This document shows positions 32,561-39,765 of a stretch of DNA of 42,808 nt, piece after piece; positions within the stretch are counted from its first letter, which is position 1; every line of letters starts with the position of its first letter. The stretch lies in contig DGRT01000057.1 of assembly GCA_002391105.1 (NCBI GenBank), positions 1 through 42,808 of the forward strand, in the 5' to 3' direction. Source of the stretch: Lachnospiraceae bacterium UBA4381. Its GTDB lineage: Bacteria; Bacillota; Clostridia; Lachnospirales; Lachnospiraceae. A program made the position numbers and the translations under genes. The notes below the pieces were generated by a model. It had not been told where the DNA came from. It saw only the letters and a program-made list of their open reading frames with translations, and did no database searches.

Positions 32561-33164
32561 CAATGTCATATATATTTCCATATCAAGTGATGTACAGAAC
32601 AGTGGCTATCCGAATGCTTCCCTGGCGGCGGATTCCTTTGAAAATGTAACTGTAGTTGACAGCAGACATCTGTCCAGCGGTGAAGGAATCATGGCTATAA
32701 TTGCCTCCAGAATGGCTGATGCCGGGATGGGAGTTGAAGAGATTGTTATGAGGCTGGAGAAGTTCAAGAAGAGGATTCATACCAGCTTCATAGTGGATAA
32801 TCTGGATTATCTGTCCAGAGCCGGTCAGGTCAGTCAGAACAGAGCCAGCCTTATTAAAGCCTTTCAGGCAAGAACAATGCTCTCCATGAAGGATGGAAAG
32901 ATGAAAGTTTCCGAAATATATTTTGGAAACAGAAGGAAAACCTGGAAGAAATATATTGATAAGGCGCTTTCGTCACCAAATATTGACAAAACAGTTTTAT
33001 TTATCACTTACGTGGGGCTTTCCATGAAGGAACTGGAGTGGATAAGAGAAAGAATAGAGAAGAAAGTACATTTTGAAAATATATATTTCCAGAAGGCAAA
33101 TGCTGCTATAGCTGTAAACTGCGGTCCTGGAACCTTCGGACTACTTATGACAGAATATGTTTAG
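32538..33164 (+). pseudogene. DegV family protein, C-terminal fragment
   Basis: From about nt 32538 the frame reads FADQLMFANNVIYISISS, VDSRHLSSGEG, HTSFIVDNLDYLSRAGQVS and ends NCGPGTFGLLMTEYV. These are standard signatures of DegV fatty-acid-binding proteins, which supply exogenous fatty acids to acyl-phosphate pathways. The normal roughly 280-residue protein lacks about 70 N-terminal residues here; an in-frame ATG at 32505 is in kinase-derived sequence. The remaining frame is intact to its natural stop. It is the right side of the deletion junction described at 32540, and the GH113 gene follows 18 bp later. Confidence 0.9.
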
Positions 33165-33182
33165 ACAAAGGAATGAAAAACT

Positions 33183-34151
33183 ATGAATAAAGTTTTTTGC
33201 AAAGGTTACACCTGGGGATTTTTTAGCGGAGATGGAGAAATGCTCACTCCTGCAGCAGAAAAGTCGATGAAGAGACTTGCTTCAAATGGTCTGGACTGGA
33301 TATGTATAACGGTGAATGCATGGCAGCAGACCTACTATAGTACCGAGATATTTGCCGTTTATGGAAGAACCCAGTCGGATCTGGAAATAGTTCATGCTAT
33401 TAAGATGGCGAAGTCACTTGGACTAAAGGTGTGCCTTAAACCTATGGTGAACTGTCTGGACAATGTATGGCGCGCGAGGATAGATTTTCCTCGTGAAGAA
33501 AATGGAGTTGATTACTGGAAGAAGTGGTTTGAATCCTATAATCGTTTCATGCTTCATTATGCAAGGCTGGCGGAGACATATGAATGTGAGATGTTATGTA
33601 CAGGTTGTGAGATGTTTGGAATGGACAAACAGTCAGACCATTGCAGAGAGCTGATACGTAATGTACGGGATTCCTACTCAGGACTGATCATGCACAATAT
33701 TAATCATGGTGATGAGATGAGATTTGACTGGCTTGGAGATGTAGATATTATTGGTATCAGTGGTTATTATCCGGTTACTACTAAGACAGAGCGTGGCAGA
33801 GAGGTTATGCTTGAAAACTGGAAGAAGGTAGTTGCAGAAGTGGAGGAGTGTCATAAGCATTATAACCGTCCTGTTATGTTTGCAGAGATAGGAGTGAGAA
33901 ATGAGAGGGGCTGTTCCATGTATCCCTGGGATTTCCATGACAGACCTGAGGTTCCTATTGATGAAGATGAGCAGGCAGACTTTTATGATACAGTAATGGA
34001 GGCTACCTGGGAGCTTCCGTGGTTCAGCGGATATTTCTGGTGGGACTGGAAGGTGGTTCTTCCTGATGAAGAGAGTATGAAGAATAACAGGGGCTTTACT
34101 GTATATGGCAAGAAGGCTGAGAAGGTGCTGAAAAAGTGGTACACCAGATAG
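33183..34151 (+). CDS. GH113 beta-mannanase-type glycoside hydrolase (cytoplasmic)
   Basis: 322 residues, no signal peptide, AAGGAA before the ATG. The sequence fits the GH113 barrel: an N-terminal KGYTWGFFSGDG, LGLKVCLKPMVNC, Glu143 in TGCEM as acid/base and Glu235 in MFAEIGVR as nucleophile, then FSGYFWWDWK near the end. GH113 enzymes cleave beta-1,4-mannan or mannooligosaccharides. Lack of export places it on imported oligosaccharides. Only 26 bp separates it from the GH130 phosphorylase, so the two form an operon. Its original promoter is unclear because a deletion lies just upstream. Confidence 0.85.
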   Translation: MNKVFCKGYTWGFFSGDGEMLTPAAEKSMKRLASNGLDWICITVNAWQQTYYSTEIFAVYGRTQSDLEIVHAIKMAKSLGLKVCLKPMVNCLDNVWRARIDFPREENGVDYWKKWFESYNRFMLHYARLAETYECEMLCTGCEMFGMDKQSDHCRELIRNVRDSYSGLIMHNINHGDEMRFDWLGDVDIIGISGYYPVTTKTERGREVMLENWKKVVAEVEECHKHYNRPVMFAEIGVRNERGCSMYPWDFHDRPEVPIDEDEQADFYDTVMEATWELPWFSGYFWWDWKVVLPDEESMKNNRGFTVYGKKAEKVLKKWYTR

Positions 34152-34177
34152 AAAAAAAGTAAAAGGAGTAAAAGGAA

Positions 34178-35350
34178 ATGGTTAAACTTGCTGACAGATA
34201 TTATATAGAAAATGAAAAATATGAGAGAATAATATCCAGAAAGAATGTTGTTTCGGATATCTACAATGGCATATATGACAGGTATTTGTATCCTGTGCTT
34301 AGCGCTAGACATATTCCGCTTGAATGGAAATATGACTTGAATCCTGAAACCAATCCTTATTTTATGGAAAGACTTGGCGTGAATGCGGTATTTAATGCTG
34401 GAGCGATATATAAGGATGGTAAGTATTATCTGGTGGCAAGGATAGAAGGAAATGACAGGAAGTCCTTCTTTGGTGTTGCAGAAAGCGACAGTCCTGTAGA
34501 TGGCTTCAGATTCCATGAGCTGCCTGTTCTTCTTCCGGACAGCTATAAAGATGAGACAAATGTATATGATATGCGTCTCACTGCCCATGAGGATGGCTGG
34601 ATATATGGTGTATTCTGTTCAGAAAGTAAGGATACTACTTCTTCGGATCTATCTGCTGCTGTGGCTGCTGCAGGTATAGTAAGAACCAAGGATATGGTAA
34701 ACTGGGAGAGACTGGACAATCTTATTACCAAGAGATCGCCCCAGCAGAGAAATGTAGTTCTTTATCCTGAATTTGTAGATGGCAAATATGCATTTTACAC
34801 CAGACCTATGGATGACTTTATTGATACAGGCTCAGGCGGAGGAATAGGCTTTGGGCTTTCAGAGTCTATAGAGCATGCAGTGATAGATGAGGAAATCATT
34901 ACCAGCAGGCGTAAGTATCATACCATTACAGAGGCAAAGAATGGTGCGGGGGCTACACCAATAAAGACGGATAAGGGCTATATTCATATAGCTCATGGTG
35001 TCAGAAATACTGCAGCAGGGCTTCGCTATGTTATCTATGCCTTTGCAACAGCACTGGATGATCCTACCAGGGTTATAGCTGAACCTTCGGGATTCCTTAT
35101 TGCTCCTAAAGGCAGGGAGAGAGTTGGTGATGTATCAAATGTTGTATTTACAAATGGAGCGGTAGTAAATGAAAAGGGCGAGGTATATATCTATTATGCT
35201 TCTTCGGATACCAGACTTCATGTAGCAGGAACAACTATCGATAAGCTGATAGACTACGTATTTAATACTCCTTCAGATCCGGGAAGATCTGTAGATTGTG
35301 TTAAGCAGAGGATAGAGCTTATCCAGAAAAATATTTTACTTAAAAAGTGA
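34178..35350 (+). CDS. GH130 4-O-beta-D-mannosyl-D-glucose phosphorylase-type enzyme
   Basis: 390 residues with AAAAGGAG upstream. The five-bladed propeller motifs are FNAGAIYKDGKYYLVARIEG, YDMRLTAHEDGWIYGVFCSES, the phosphate-binding region around PQQRNVVLYPEFVDGKYAFYTRP, and a C-terminal YYASSDTRLHVAGTTIDKLIDYVFNTP (each split by normal variation). These match GH130 subfamily 1 and 2 proteins of gut Firmicutes. The reaction is reversible phosphorolysis of beta-1,4-mannosyl sugars giving mannose 1-phosphate, in the cytosol. Subfamily choice (mannosylglucose or mannooligosaccharide phosphorylase) cannot be settled by eye. Confidence 0.88.
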   Translation: MVKLADRYYIENEKYERIISRKNVVSDIYNGIYDRYLYPVLSARHIPLEWKYDLNPETNPYFMERLGVNAVFNAGAIYKDGKYYLVARIEGNDRKSFFGVAESDSPVDGFRFHELPVLLPDSYKDETNVYDMRLTAHEDGWIYGVFCSESKDTTSSDLSAAVAAAGIVRTKDMVNWERLDNLITKRSPQQRNVVLYPEFVDGKYAFYTRPMDDFIDTGSGGGIGFGLSESIEHAVIDEEIITSRRKYHTITEAKNGAGATPIKTDKGYIHIAHGVRNTAAGLRYVIYAFATALDDPTRVIAEPSGFLIAPKGRERVGDVSNVVFTNGAVVNEKGEVYIYYASSDTRLHVAGTTIDKLIDYVFNTPSDPGRSVDCVKQRIELIQKNILLKK

Positions 35351-35369
35351 AAAGTTTAGCTAATAAATC

Positions 35370-35435
35370 GTGACAAAAGTAAATTTAAGTAGTATAGTAG
35401 GTAGTGTGTACAGCGTGCTGTACCGCTACCTTTTT
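35370..35435 (+). promoter_or_regulatory. Promoter of the GH5 gene with palindrome and hairpin at the start point
   Basis: GTGACA (35370-35375), 17 bp, TATAGT (35393-35398). The perfect palindrome GTACAGC-GT-GCTGTAC lies at 35408-35423. It is nested in an outer pair, GGTAG (35400-35404) and CTACC (35426-35430), followed by TTTTT. It could be an operator over the transcription start or a 5' attenuator hairpin. Confidence 0.65.
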
Positions 35436-35454
35436 GCTGTCTGGGAGGTTTGGA

Positions 35455-36780
35455 TTGAAAAAGAAGATTCTAAGTATATTAATGGCTGTTACCCTGTCGG
35501 TTTCTATTATCGGGTGCTCAGCAGCCGGAAATATTGATACCGGTTCTGGAAATGAAAGTGCTGCCATCGCTTCTGAATCGGGAGCTGGTGAGGCTGATGA
35601 AAAAACTGATATAGCTGACGGTACAGAGGAGACAACAGAGACGGCTTATGTTATTCCGGATGTTACAATGGAGGAATATACTATTCCCGATAATGAAAGC
35701 TTTGAATTTGTAAAAAATATGAAGATAGGTATGAGTCTGGGAAATACCTTCGATGCATATAATGACGGTGGTTCTCTGAAAAATCATATGGATTCGGAGA
35801 CCTGCTGGCAGGGAGTACCGACCACAGAGAAGATAATACAGGATATACATGACGCCGGTTTTGAGACTCTCAGGCTTCCTATAACCTGGCATAATCATTT
35901 TAGTGATGATGACTATACCATCAGTGAAGACTGGATGGCGAGAGTACACGAGGTGGTTGACTGGGCGATAAATGACGGAATGTATGTGATCATTAATATC
36001 CATCATGATAATCATCCGCAAGCTGACTGCTTCTATCCGGACTCTGAGCATCTTGATCAGTCGAAACATTATATCGAAAGAATATGGGAACAGCTTTCGG
36101 AGGAATATAAAGATTATGATGAGAAGCTTATATTTGAATCCATGAATGAGCCAAGGCTTGTGGGCTCGGATTATGAATGGTGGATAAATAATGCTTCTTC
36201 GGATTGCAAGGATGCTATAGCCTGCATCAATACTCTCAATCAGACTTTTGTTGATACTGTCCGTGCATCAGGTGGAAACAATGCCACTCGTTATCTGATG
36301 TGTCCGGGATATGATGCGTCAGCGGATGGTGCACTGAACAGCGGCTATCAGCTTCCGACAGATATAGAGGGAAATGATACAAAGATATTTGTATCGGTTC
36401 ATGCTTATACGCCGTATGATTTTGCTCTTGATATTAAGGGGAAGTCACATTTTGATGCTTCTAAGAAGAACTATACAAATGATATAGATTCATTTATGGA
36501 TAAGCTTTATAAGAAGTTTATTTCCCAGGGTACTCCGGTAGTAATCGGTGAATTTGGTGCTCTGGCGAAGCTGAATGTAAAGAAGGAACAGAATGTACAG
36601 GACAGGGTTGACTACGCAGCCTACTATATAGCTGCTGCCAGAGCGAGAGGGATGACCTGTCTCTGGTGGGATAATAATGCATTTACAGGAGACGGAGAAA
36701 ACTTTGGACTTTATTACAGAACAGGCGGTTACTTTATATTTGAAGATATAGTGGATGCGCTGATGAAATATGCGGAGTGA
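35455..36780 (+). CDS. Secreted GH5 endoglucanase/mannanase-type lipoprotein
   Basis: 441 residues if translation starts at TTG (35455), chosen because GGGAGG lies just upstream and the lipoprotein signal begins there (KKKILSILMAV, ending SIIGC, Cys21). An acidic linker (about 24-75) precedes the GH5 barrel (about 85-440): GMSLGNTFDAY, LRLPITWHNH, NIHHD, Glu232 in FESMNEP as acid/base and Glu366 in VIGEFGA as nucleophile, and CLWWDNN. The layout resembles GH5 subfamily 4 (endoglucanase/xyloglucanase), but glucomannanase activity is also possible from the mannan context. It is followed by the LacI gene 46 bp later. Confidence 0.87.
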   Translation: MKKKILSILMAVTLSVSIIGCSAAGNIDTGSGNESAAIASESGAGEADEKTDIADGTEETTETAYVIPDVTMEEYTIPDNESFEFVKNMKIGMSLGNTFDAYNDGGSLKNHMDSETCWQGVPTTEKIIQDIHDAGFETLRLPITWHNHFSDDDYTISEDWMARVHEVVDWAINDGMYVIINIHHDNHPQADCFYPDSEHLDQSKHYIERIWEQLSEEYKDYDEKLIFESMNEPRLVGSDYEWWINNASSDCKDAIACINTLNQTFVDTVRASGGNNATRYLMCPGYDASADGALNSGYQLPTDIEGNDTKIFVSVHAYTPYDFALDIKGKSHFDASKKNYTNDIDSFMDKLYKKFISQGTPVVIGEFGALAKLNVKKEQNVQDRVDYAAYYIAAARARGMTCLWWDNNAFTGDGENFGLYYRTGGYFIFEDIVDALMKYAE

Positions 36781-36825
36781 CAGCCACGGGTAGTAAAAAA
36801 TGAAAATAAATAATGGAGGTTTGCT

Positions 36826-37842
36826 ATGCCACAGAATAAGAAGGTTACGATGAAAGATATTGCTGAGAAGCTGGATGTGAGTATTGTTACTGTGTCCAAG
36901 GCTCTTGCAGGAAAAGAAGGGGTGGGAGATAAGCTGAGAGAAGAGATAAAGGAAGTTGCTACTCAGCTTGGTTATGTTTTTAAGAAGAATACAGATGCAG
37001 AACTGGTAAATAAGAATATCGGTGTACTTATTGCTGAGAGATTCGTGGGAGATGAATCCTTTTATCTTTCTGTATATCAGAAGCTGCTGCTGGAAATGAC
37101 TCAGAGAGGCATGATAGGTATTCTGGAGGTCATTAGAACGGATGATGAAAATGAGGGCAATCTGCCAAGTCTTATATCACTCAGTACAGTGGAGCATCTT
37201 ATAGTGCTTGGAGAGATGAAAAGACCTTTTCTGGAAAGTCTTGAGAAAAGCGGGAAAAATGTAATCCTGTTTGATTTTGAAAATGAGGACTTTGATTTTG
37301 ATGCGGTTGTAGGAGATAACGTAAATGGCGGATATCTCATGACCAGATATTTATATAAGCAGGGAATAACAGATCTGGCATTTGTAGGTAATTATAAGAG
37401 CACCAGAAGTATTCTGGACAGATATCTCGGTTTCAGAAAGTATCTCATAATGAAGGATGAGAAATTTGATGAGAAGAATGTCATTATGGACAGACTCGAT
37501 GATGGTCTTCATATAGATATTGTTCTTCCGAAGAGAATGCCGCAGGGCTTCGTATGTAACTGTGATATATCTGCCGTTAAGCTGATCAAGGCTCTTGAGG
37601 AAAAGGGCTACAGAGTACCGGAGGATGTGGCAGTAGTGGGATATGACGATTTTGCCGGTGCGTCGAATGAGAATATAGGTCTTACAACCTACAGGGTAAA
37701 TACAGAGGAAATGATATATCAATGTATCAATATCATAGAACAGCGTCTCCAGAATCCGGACTACAGACATGGAACCTCTGTCTCCTATGGAAGACTGATA
37801 GAGAGAAAGACCGGACTCAGAAATGGGAAACCAAGATCATAA
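36826..37842 (+). CDS. LacI-family transcriptional regulator
   Basis: 338 residues with GGAGG 8 bp upstream. The LacI helix-turn-helix is at residues 7-55 (VTMKDIAEKLDVSIVTVSKALAGK), then a periplasmic-binding-protein-like ligand domain ending with VGYDDFAGASNENIGLTTYRVN. Members sense sugars and repress or activate nearby catabolic operons. Candidate operators in this cluster are the palindromes at 35408-35423 and 38793-38815. It sits between the GH5 and CE4 genes and is likely co-transcribed with them. Confidence 0.92.
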   Translation: MPQNKKVTMKDIAEKLDVSIVTVSKALAGKEGVGDKLREEIKEVATQLGYVFKKNTDAELVNKNIGVLIAERFVGDESFYLSVYQKLLLEMTQRGMIGILEVIRTDDENEGNLPSLISLSTVEHLIVLGEMKRPFLESLEKSGKNVILFDFENEDFDFDAVVGDNVNGGYLMTRYLYKQGITDLAFVGNYKSTRSILDRYLGFRKYLIMKDEKFDEKNVIMDRLDDGLHIDIVLPKRMPQGFVCNCDISAVKLIKALEEKGYRVPEDVAVVGYDDFAGASNENIGLTTYRVNTEEMIYQCINIIEQRLQNPDYRHGTSVSYGRLIERKTGLRNGKPRS

Positions 37843-37878
37843 GACCAGACTTTAGAATAGAAAACCAAGGACGTAAAA

Positions 37879-38583
37879 ATGGGAAAAGCAATACTTACAA
37901 TAGATGATATACCACAGAAGGTTACGAAGCCGATTATAGATTATCTTGAAGAGAAGCATATTCCGGTAGTTATGTTTGTGGTAGGGGAAAATGCAGTAAA
38001 GGATATGGAGACTCTGGTTTATGCTATAAAGCATGGTGTCATTCTTGGAAATCATTCCTATTCTCATCCGTTTTTCAGCCGGATATCTATGGAGGAATGT
38101 ATAGAGGAAATCACTAAAACGGAAAAGATAATCGAAGAGGCTTATGCCATGGCAGGGGTAGAAAGACCGGCAAAGCTTTTTAGATTTCCCTATATAGATA
38201 AGGGGGCAGAAAAAAAGAATGAACTGCAGAAATATCTGAAGAAGTCAGGCTATCAGAGGATAGATGATTCGGGAGTAGAAGCTCTTCCTTATCACGAAGC
38301 CGGATGGGACAGAGATTATGATATTACCTGTTCCTATGACTGTCAGGAATATAATATTCCCCAGAAGCTTTCTACTATGGAAGATATCATGAAGCGTCTG
38401 GAGGAGGGGGATACAGGTAATGGTTCCAATGCCTTATATGATACCGGAACCAATATAATACTTCTTCATTCCCATGACGATACAGATAATATGGTAAAGG
38501 ATTACTATAAGCAGATACTTGGCAGAATGCTGGATGCCGGAGTGGAATTTATAGCTCCTACTATTATAGAACCGGAATTTTGA
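37879..38583 (+). CDS. Cytoplasmic polysaccharide deacetylase (CE4/NodB type)
   Basis: 234 residues, no signal peptide. CE4 motifs are TIDD (Asp9, Asp10), the metal-binding HSYSH (His59, His63), RFPY, and the distal LLHSHDD. Most CE4 enzymes are secreted and act on chitin, peptidoglycan or xylan. A cytosolic location and placement in a mannan cluster suggest removal of acetyl groups from imported oligosaccharides. This is inference, and peptidoglycan-fragment deacetylation is an alternative. It follows the LacI gene by 36 bp with a modest AAGGAC site. Confidence 0.82.
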   Translation: MGKAILTIDDIPQKVTKPIIDYLEEKHIPVVMFVVGENAVKDMETLVYAIKHGVILGNHSYSHPFFSRISMEECIEEITKTEKIIEEAYAMAGVERPAKLFRFPYIDKGAEKKNELQKYLKKSGYQRIDDSGVEALPYHEAGWDRDYDITCSYDCQEYNIPQKLSTMEDIMKRLEEGDTGNGSNALYDTGTNIILLHSHDDTDNMVKDYYKQILGRMLDAGVEFIAPTIIEPEF

Positions 38584-38847
38584 TAAAATGTATCTGGTTT
38601 ACATAATCCATAGATTGACAGCAATTTTTATAAAATAGATGTAAAAGAATGTTGAAATGTCATGGTTTAGGTAAAACAGAGCAAAAATTTAAGTAAATTA
38701 TTTCTTGTTGTTATGTAAACCAAGGCTGGCTAATAATCATAAAAAATACAATTCAAAGGTAAATAATACCAAAAAATAATTGTAATAATGGCATGGTTAT
38801 GGTATATTTAACCATAGGATTTAAGAGAAAAAAGAAAAAATAACCAA
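38584..38847. promoter_or_regulatory. Regulatory region upstream of the YesL gene
   Basis: Contains a widely spaced perfect 12 bp inverted repeat, TGGTTTACATAA (38595-38606) and TTATGTAAACCA (38711-38722). AATTTAAGTAAA (38686-38697) is also found at the GGDEF promoter. A promoter TTGTAA (38780-38785), 17 bp, TATATT (38803-38808) has its -10 inside the inverted repeat ATGGTTA (38793-38799) / TAACCAT (38809-38815). No gene is seen. Confidence 0.6.
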
Positions 38848-39570
38848 ATGCGTGATTTTTCAAGTAAAAATTTAACTAAAAAAACCGATAAAAATAATAG
38901 TGAAACCCCGGATGCCGGAAAGAAGAGAAGACCTATACTTGATGTGGATGGCCCGGTAATGACATTTCTTACCAAGACCGGTGAGATGATCATACTTAGT
39001 ATAGTATTTCTGGCATTATGTATTCCGGTAATAACAATCGGTGCTTCCTGTTCTGCCCTGTATTTTGCAGTCGTGAAGAATATAAGGCATAGCAGAGGAT
39101 ATCCGGTTCAGGAATTCTGGAAATGCTTCAAGAGAACCTTTAAAAACTCGACCTTTGTTACTCTTGTACTTATGGTTGTGGCTGCAGCTATGTATATGCT
39201 GATCAGAGCTGCAGTATCAATGGAAAGTACACAGGGGAGCTTTCTGCTCAGGGTTTATACGGTTCTTTTGGTAGTAGTGGCAGGAGTTACCTTATATGTA
39301 TTTCCGGTTATATCAAGATTCAGTGTGTCAGCGGGAGAGTGCGTTGGTCTGGCATTTCTGATGGCGGGAAGAGGGATAGGCTATACTGTGCTGATGCTGC
39401 TTATGGCAGGCGGGCTTATCTATCTATATATCTATTACATACCACTACTTACGATACTTTTGCTTCCATCTCTCTGGACGCTCATAAGCAGCTTTATGAT
39501 AGAACGGGTGATGCGGCGGTATATGCCGGAGCCTGGAGAAAATGATGAAATGAGATGGTACTACGAGTAA
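38848..39570 (+). CDS. YesL/DUF624 family membrane protein
   Basis: 240 residues. A basic N-terminus is followed by five or so membrane spans (about 45-72, 100-122, 132-155, 172-195, 198-220). Near the first span is the family-like PVITIGASCSALYFAVVKN. YesL proteins commonly sit beside ABC sugar transporters and glycoside hydrolases in Firmicutes; their biochemical role is unknown. Here the next gene is a sugar-type solute-binding protein, which fits. The ribosome-binding site is poor. The last codons overlap the first unit of a 21 bp tandem repeat array. Confidence 0.8.
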   Translation: MRDFSSKNLTKKTDKNNSETPDAGKKRRPILDVDGPVMTFLTKTGEMIILSIVFLALCIPVITIGASCSALYFAVVKNIRHSRGYPVQEFWKCFKRTFKNSTFVTLVLMVVAAAMYMLIRAAVSMESTQGSFLLRVYTVLLVVVAGVTLYVFPVISRFSVSAGECVGLAFLMAGRGIGYTVLMLLMAGGLIYLYIYYIPLLTILLLPSLWTLISSFMIERVMRRYMPEPGENDEMRWYYE

Positions 39571-39746
39571 TTGATAAAGTACTGTGAATAATAGATATGG
39601 TGTCGCGAATAATAGGAATGGTACTGTGAATAATTGAAATAGTACTGTGAATAATAGAGAAGGTGCTGCGAATAATAGGAATGGTGCTTTGAATAATAGA
39701 TATGGTGCTGTGAAGAATCGAAATGGTACTATGAGTAAGTATAATG
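39558..39746 (+). repeat. Nine 21-bp tandem repeats between YesL and solute-binding protein genes
   Basis: Nine units of exactly 21 bp, consensus GTrCTGTGAATAATAGAwATG, degenerate but constant in length. The first unit contains the last four codons and the stop of the YesL gene. The array ends 19 bp before the next start codon, just ahead of its GGAGGG site. Confidence 0.95.
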
Positions 39747-39765
39747 ATTCCTGGAGGGATTCATA

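Noticed and set aside
35404..35454. Upstream in-frame extension of the GH5 protein
   Set aside because: It overlaps the predicted transcription start and hairpin. A proper lipoprotein signal and ribosome-binding site begin at the TTG at 35455.
39558..39746. Possible CRISPR array
   Set aside because: Units are contiguous 21 bp tandem copies with no unique spacers, and no cas genes are present.
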